Source of the DNA: a bacterium
Lineage (GTDB): Bacteria; Armatimonadota; Fimbriimonadia; Fimbriimonadales; Fimbriimonadaceae
Reading direction: 5' to 3'
Assembly: GCA_027485645.1 (NCBI GenBank)
Contig: JAIXQR010000007.1
Location: 434,001 to 498,000 of the forward strand
DNA: 64,000 nucleotides
The notes beneath the pieces were generated by a model that saw only the letters and a program-made list of their open reading frames with translations, did no database searches and was not told where the DNA came from. Shown here piece after piece: positions 61,058-64,000 of the stretch (positions are counted from its first letter, which is position 1; the number at the start of each line of letters is the position of its first letter). Position numbers and translations under genes: made by a program.

Positions 61058-61861
61058 TTAGCGCTGGCTTGGCGGCAGCGTTTGGCAGAAGGTATCTACC
61101 CATCGAACATCACCGAGACCACCGTACGCAGGCAGCTGGTTTCGAACGTAGCCCCACATGTTTCGCGAGTCATCGCGACCACACATTGCACTGTTCGCAG
61201 CTCTCTTTGCATGGCTATCGTGGAAGATAAGGACCATTGCCTTGTCATCCCACTTGTCGCCGGCCCATGGCCAGTCGCCAATGGTGCCCGTAATTGGATC
61301 CCAGTCGTCGCGGTTCCAGTCAAGCCAAGGACCCGTGTCGACCCAAGCGCGCTTGTGCTCTGCAATTACGAGAGTTCCGGCTGGCTCTTCAACCTGCGTA
61401 GAACTCATAGATGTAGCACCCCAGTTCTGGGTGAAAAGCCAAGGCGCATCAAAGAGCGCATAGCCGCGGCCCAGAGCTGGACCAATGACGTTGCTTCCCC
61501 ACGAGGCTCGGAGCGCTGGGTCCGACGTGTCATCTGGCAACTTTGCCTTAGCGTTCACAGGATCGGTGAACAACTGGATGTTTTTGATATATGGGAACGA
61601 AACCTGCTTCCAGCTGAGTTCGCCGGGCAGTCCGGTTGGGCCGAAGCCAGCGACTCGGCGCAGAGGATACACATCGTCGTAATCCGAGATGTACATCTGA
61701 ATCGCGGTGCCGATCTGCTTCATGTTGCTGAGCGACTGGGTTGCCTTGGCCGCTGCCTTAGCCTGAGCAAAGACAGGGAAAAGGATAGCGGCGAGAATCG
61801 CAATAATTGCGATAACTACGAGAAGTTCAATGAGCGTGAACGCTCTATTCTTGGATTGCAT
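61058..61861 (-). CDS. Pseudopilin-like protein with prepilin leader, H-x9-DG type
   Basis: 267 residues. Leader MQSKNRA is followed by [19 protein letters not shown] and [24 protein letters not shown]. Globular motifs: IQMYISDYDDVYPLRRVAGFG, PWLFTQNWGATSMSS, and the C-terminal VLIFHDSHAKRAANSAMCG. An ATG at 61873, which overlaps the lacI stop (ATGA), would add four residues and is equally possible. It is between the LacI regulator and the glucanase, so it belongs to the sugar-responsive operon. Confidence 0.9.
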   Translation of the reverse strand: MQSKNRAFTLIELLVVIAIIAILAAILFPVFAQAKAAAKATQSLSNMKQIGTAIQMYISDYDDVYPLRRVAGFGPTGLPGELSWKQVSFPYIKNIQLFTDPVNAKAKLPDDTSDPALRASWGSNVIGPALGRGYALFDAPWLFTQNWGATSMSSTQVEEPAGTLVIAEHKRAWVDTGPWLDWNRDDWDPITGTIGDWPWAGDKWDDKAMVLIFHDSHAKRAANSAMCGRDDSRNMWGYVRNQLPAYGGLGDVRWVDTFCQTLPPSQR

Positions 61862-61869
61862 ATGGAATC

Positions 61870-62907
61870 TCATCTTTGAGCTGACACTTGGCATGGCGCC
61901 GTTGAGGCGCGAACGTCGATTTGAGGGGGAAAAACGATTTGATCCATTTCTGGCGTCTGACCACGCATCAGGCTCGTGAGCATGCGTGTCGCGGCACGGG
62001 CCATGACTGTGATTGGCTGTCGGATGCTTGTGAGATTGGGTGAAACTCTAAGACAAGCCGACGTGCTATCAAACCCAACAATGCTTAGATCACGAGGAAG
62101 CTCGAGCCCCATGCTCGTTGCGAGACTCATACATTGAAACGCTACGTCGTCGGACCACACGAAAAGTGCGGTGGGAGGATTCGGGCGCTGCATTAGACGA
62201 CAGAAAGCTTCTGGTTGGTCGAGAGGGCTGTACATCACGACGATGTCACGATCCTCGATTTGCGCACCAGCAGCCCTAGCGGTGGCAACAAAGCCATTCT
62301 TCCGGTCTGCCGCATCAACGGAGTTCTCGGAACCAGCAATCATAGCAAGCCTTCGATGCCCGAGTCCAAGCAAGTGCTGGGCTGCGAGCCTTCCGCCAGA
62401 GTAATTGTCCGTGTCTACAAATGGAACGTCTGCTTCGTCAGGCCGACTAAAAAAGCTAACAATCGGCAATCCGCGATCTTTGAGCGCTTTGATAAGCGGG
62501 TCGCCAGCATCCCGAAGAATTAAGGCTCCATCTACTCGACCGCTTGCCAAGTAGCTCGCATCTGAATCGGGACCATCTGCTACGTTCGTGTGAAGCATCA
62601 CGTCGACACGCTGCTCGACTCCCTCTTCGCAAACGCCTCGCAAGACCTCCGGGATGAAACTAGAAGTACTCGCAAAGTAGCTTGCCCCCTGAAACACAAC
62701 CGCAATCGCGTTGGTACGTCGCTGAGCCAACATCTGCCCGACCGCATTTGCTGTGTAGTTAAGGGAACGAGCCGTGTTAATGATGCGTTGACTCGTAGCT
62801 TCGCTTATTCCCCGCTCGCGGGCTCGACCGTTGAGCACATAGCTCACGGTGACTTTTCCCACTCCGGCTTCTCTCGCCACGTCACCAATAGTTGTTCTTC
62901 GCATCAT
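61870..62907 (-). CDS. LacI-family transcriptional regulator of the glucanase operon
   Basis: 345 residues, start ATG ATG. The helix-turn-helix reads IGDVAREAGVGKVTVSYVLNG, followed by TSQRIINTARSLNYTANAVGQ (hinge). The effector core has AVVFQGASYFASTSSFIPEVLRG, SGRVDGALILRDAGD, GHRRLAMIAGSENSVDAADR and RDLSIVGFDSTS. A LacI-type palindrome at 62910-62923 touches its own start, and another lies in the promoter upstream of the lipoprotein gene, so it probably represses itself and the whole operon. Confidence 0.92.
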   Translation of the reverse strand: MMRRTTIGDVAREAGVGKVTVSYVLNGRARERGISEATSQRIINTARSLNYTANAVGQMLAQRRTNAIAVVFQGASYFASTSSFIPEVLRGVCEEGVEQRVDVMLHTNVADGPDSDASYLASGRVDGALILRDAGDPLIKALKDRGLPIVSFFSRPDEADVPFVDTDNYSGGRLAAQHLLGLGHRRLAMIAGSENSVDAADRKNGFVATARAAGAQIEDRDIVVMYSPLDQPEAFCRLMQRPNPPTALFVWSDDVAFQCMSLATSMGLELPRDLSIVGFDSTSACLRVSPNLTSIRQPITVMARAATRMLTSLMRGQTPEMDQIVFPPQIDVRASTAPCQVSAQR

Positions 62908-62909
62908 TG

Positions 62910-62923
62910 CTGAACCGCTTCAG
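62910..62923 (-). promoter_or_regulatory. Probable LacI operator at the lacI start
   Basis: CTGAACCGCTTCAG, a palindrome over 12 of 14 bases with a central CG, ending 3 nt before the lacI ATG. It shares TGAACCG and TTCA with the operator at 63278-63289. A second internal control point for lacI, the pilin and the glucanase. Confidence 0.65.
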
Positions 62924-62960
62924 TACCCTACTCACATGCTAACAGACTGGAAAACTGAAT

Positions 62961-63263
62961 CTAACGGGGAGCGCCGGTTGCTCGACCAGCCGTAGGTGGA
63001 TTCTTGATCACATCCCAGTACTTTCTGGCACTTTCTTCTGACTTGCTTTCAAATGTATTGATGAACTTCTGCTTATCTTCCGGTGAAAGTGCATCAAAGT
63101 CACCTTTTGCTTTGTCAAAAAGTTCTTTGCGGGTCTTGCCGAGTTCTTCAGCCGTGGCCATGTAGCCCTTGTCAAGTTGTCCGGTTTCCGACTCGCTGCA
63201 GCCCGACACGCCTAGACCGGCAAGCAGCAACATTGCTAGAAAAAAGGCACCAGTGACTTTCAT
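62961..63263 (-). CDS. Small lipoprotein leading the glucanase/LacI operon
   Basis: 100 residues. MKVTGAFFLAMLLLAGLGVSGC is a lipoprotein signal with lipobox VSGC. The mature part is helical and charged: YMATAEELGKTRKELFDKAKGDFDALSPEDKQKFINTF, then EESARKYWDVIKNPP. It shares the SPEDK turn with the lipoprotein at 9844-10128. It is the first gene after a strong leaderless promoter that contains a LacI operator, and it lies 53 nt upstream of lacI. Function unknown. Confidence 0.78.
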   Translation of the reverse strand: MKVTGAFFLAMLLLAGLGVSGCSESETGQLDKGYMATAEELGKTRKELFDKAKGDFDALSPEDKQKFINTFESKSEESARKYWDVIKNPPTAGRATGAPR

Positions 63264-63269
63264 GTCACT

Positions 63270-63298
63270 AGTTTAGGTGAACCGGTTCAGTTTGTCAA
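63270..63298 (-). promoter_or_regulatory. Operator-containing leaderless promoter of the glucanase operon
   Basis: On the minus strand TTGACA (63293-63298), a 17-bp spacer and TAAACT (63270-63275), with the lipoprotein ATG 6 nt further. The spacer holds TGAACCGGTTCA (63278-63289), a perfect 12-bp palindrome with a central CG, the form of a LacI operator. A repressor bound there would exclude the polymerase. Confidence 0.85.
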
Positions 63299-63376
63299 GA
63301 CCGAGAGCGGCTCTTTCTACCAAATGCTTGGAGGTGGCGCATCGACTTCGCATTAGTCAGTTGCTGGATACCGGTT

Positions 63377-64000
63377 TTACGCAGCAGAATCATCCCCGAC
63401 TATCAACAAAATCCTAAATAAACGATCAACGTCCGAGATCAGCACCCGTTCATCAATCCCGTGCATGGCGACCGGGACGAGGCCGAACTCCAAGGTCTCG
63501 ATTCCCTCGGCAACAAAGTGCCGGGCGTCGCTGGTGCCGCCGCCGGTGCTGAGGTTGGTTTCGATTCCCGTCACCGACCGGATAGCGTTTGCCACCTTCT
63601 CGGCCAAGGCACCCGGGGGCGATAGGAACGGAACGGCGCTGGCGTTCCAAACCGCCTCGAACCGCACGCCATGCTTCGCTAAGATCGCCTCGGTTCGCTG
63701 AATCAGAACCTCGGCCGGTGAACCGGGTCCGTTACGGAAGTTGAGCCCGACAAAGGCTTCGCCGGGAATCACGTTCGAGGCACCCGCTCCGGAGCGGAGT
63801 TCCCAGACTTGCATGCTCGTCGGCGGGAAGAATTCATCCCCCTCGTCCCACTGCTCCGACACCAACTCGCTGAGCGCGGGAGCGAGCATGTGCGCGGCGT
63901 TCTCGGCCAGGTGGGCATAGGCGACGTGGCCCTGAACGCCTTGGACGGTGATTCGCCCGGTGAGCGATCCACGCCGGCCCGGTTTGCAGGTGTCACCGAG
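63377..64000 (-). CDS. dapE: Succinyl-diaminopimelate desuccinylase, 3' part
   Basis: 208 codons to the window edge; the N-terminal part lies beyond it. The visible start (GRRGSLTGRITVQGVQGHVAY, AHLAENAAH) is the DapE dimerisation domain; FFPPTSMQVWELRSGAGASNVIPGEA and LSTGGGTSDARHFV (active-site loop) follow, and the C-terminal metal His is in VAMHGIDERV. DapE removes succinate in lysine and diaminopimelate synthesis. The fit to DapE is better than to ArgE or generic M20 peptidases. Confidence 0.9.
   Translation of the reverse strand, partial: LGDTCKPGRRGSLTGRITVQGVQGHVAYAHLAENAAHMLAPALSELVSEQWDEGDEFFPPTSMQVWELRSGAGASNVIPGEAFVGLNFRNGPGSPAEVLIQRTEAILAKHGVRFEAVWNASAVPFLSPPGALAEKVANAIRSVTGIETNLSTGGGTSDARHFVAEGIETLEFGLVPVAMHGIDERVLISDVDRLFRILLIVGDDSAA

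Overview
The window looks like chromosomal DNA of a free-living bacterium, most likely an Armatimonadota member of the Fimbriimonadia type. That placement is an inference. It rests on five pseudopilin-like proteins with a near-invariant [19 protein letters not shown] leader followed by FPVFAQAK, a PEP-CTERM protein, a DUF6754 membrane protein, many TTG/GTG starts, and -10 boxes that sit about 6 nt before start codons as expected for leaderless mRNAs. No rRNA, CRISPR array, integrase or insertion sequence was seen. One tRNA, Lys(CTT), is present.

Layout. 1-4213: three tandem secreted paralogs, a sugar isomerase, an orphan DUF433 protein and small unknown genes. 4214-4645: a gene-free stretch holding a modular repeat. 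4652-7878: a coupled sugar-activation operon (nucleotidyltransferase, GHMP kinase, two TIM-barrel isomerases). 7875-8783: aromatic amino acid hydroxylase. 8809-14335: pseudopilins, a small lipoprotein, a GH13 amylase and a LacI regulator with a perfect double operator. 14455-24952: response regulator, Cys/Met PLP enzyme, amidase, membrane protein, two GT9 transferases, MurNAc kinase/MurQ recycling pair, a Tat-kelch/Hcp pair and a BON lipoprotein. 25005-26361: PEP-CTERM protein plus a second copy of the modular repeat and a G-rich tract. 26362-37968: a five-gene BREX type 3 phage-defence operon without brxF. 38117-46696: lipoproteins, a pseudopilin, tRNA-Lys, Nudix, DUF389, GNAT, a Spy-like protein, MlaF-like ATPase, AraC regulator and oligopeptide-binding protein. 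46707-54066: recO, a coupled operon of five membrane or small proteins of unknown function, prs and glmU. 54147-58610: upp, yggS, sepF, an alkyltransferase-like protein and two amidohydrolases. 58976-64000: a secreted protein, then a second LacI/pseudopilin/glycoside hydrolase/lipoprotein operon, and the 3' part of dapE.

Two themes stand out. First, two separate operons (9844-14335 and 59737-63298) carry the same four gene families in different order: LacI regulator, glycoside hydrolase, pseudopilin-like protein and small lipoprotein. Each has a LacI-type palindrome inside the promoter spacer and an RNA hairpin just after the pilin stop codon. They look like compact glycan-utilisation loci in which a pilin-like surface protein is a regular component. 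Second, an undescribed intergenic repeat combines AT-rich inverted repeats with 10-bp helically phased units. It occurs at 4320-4613 and, inverted, at about 25725-26146 next to the BREX island.
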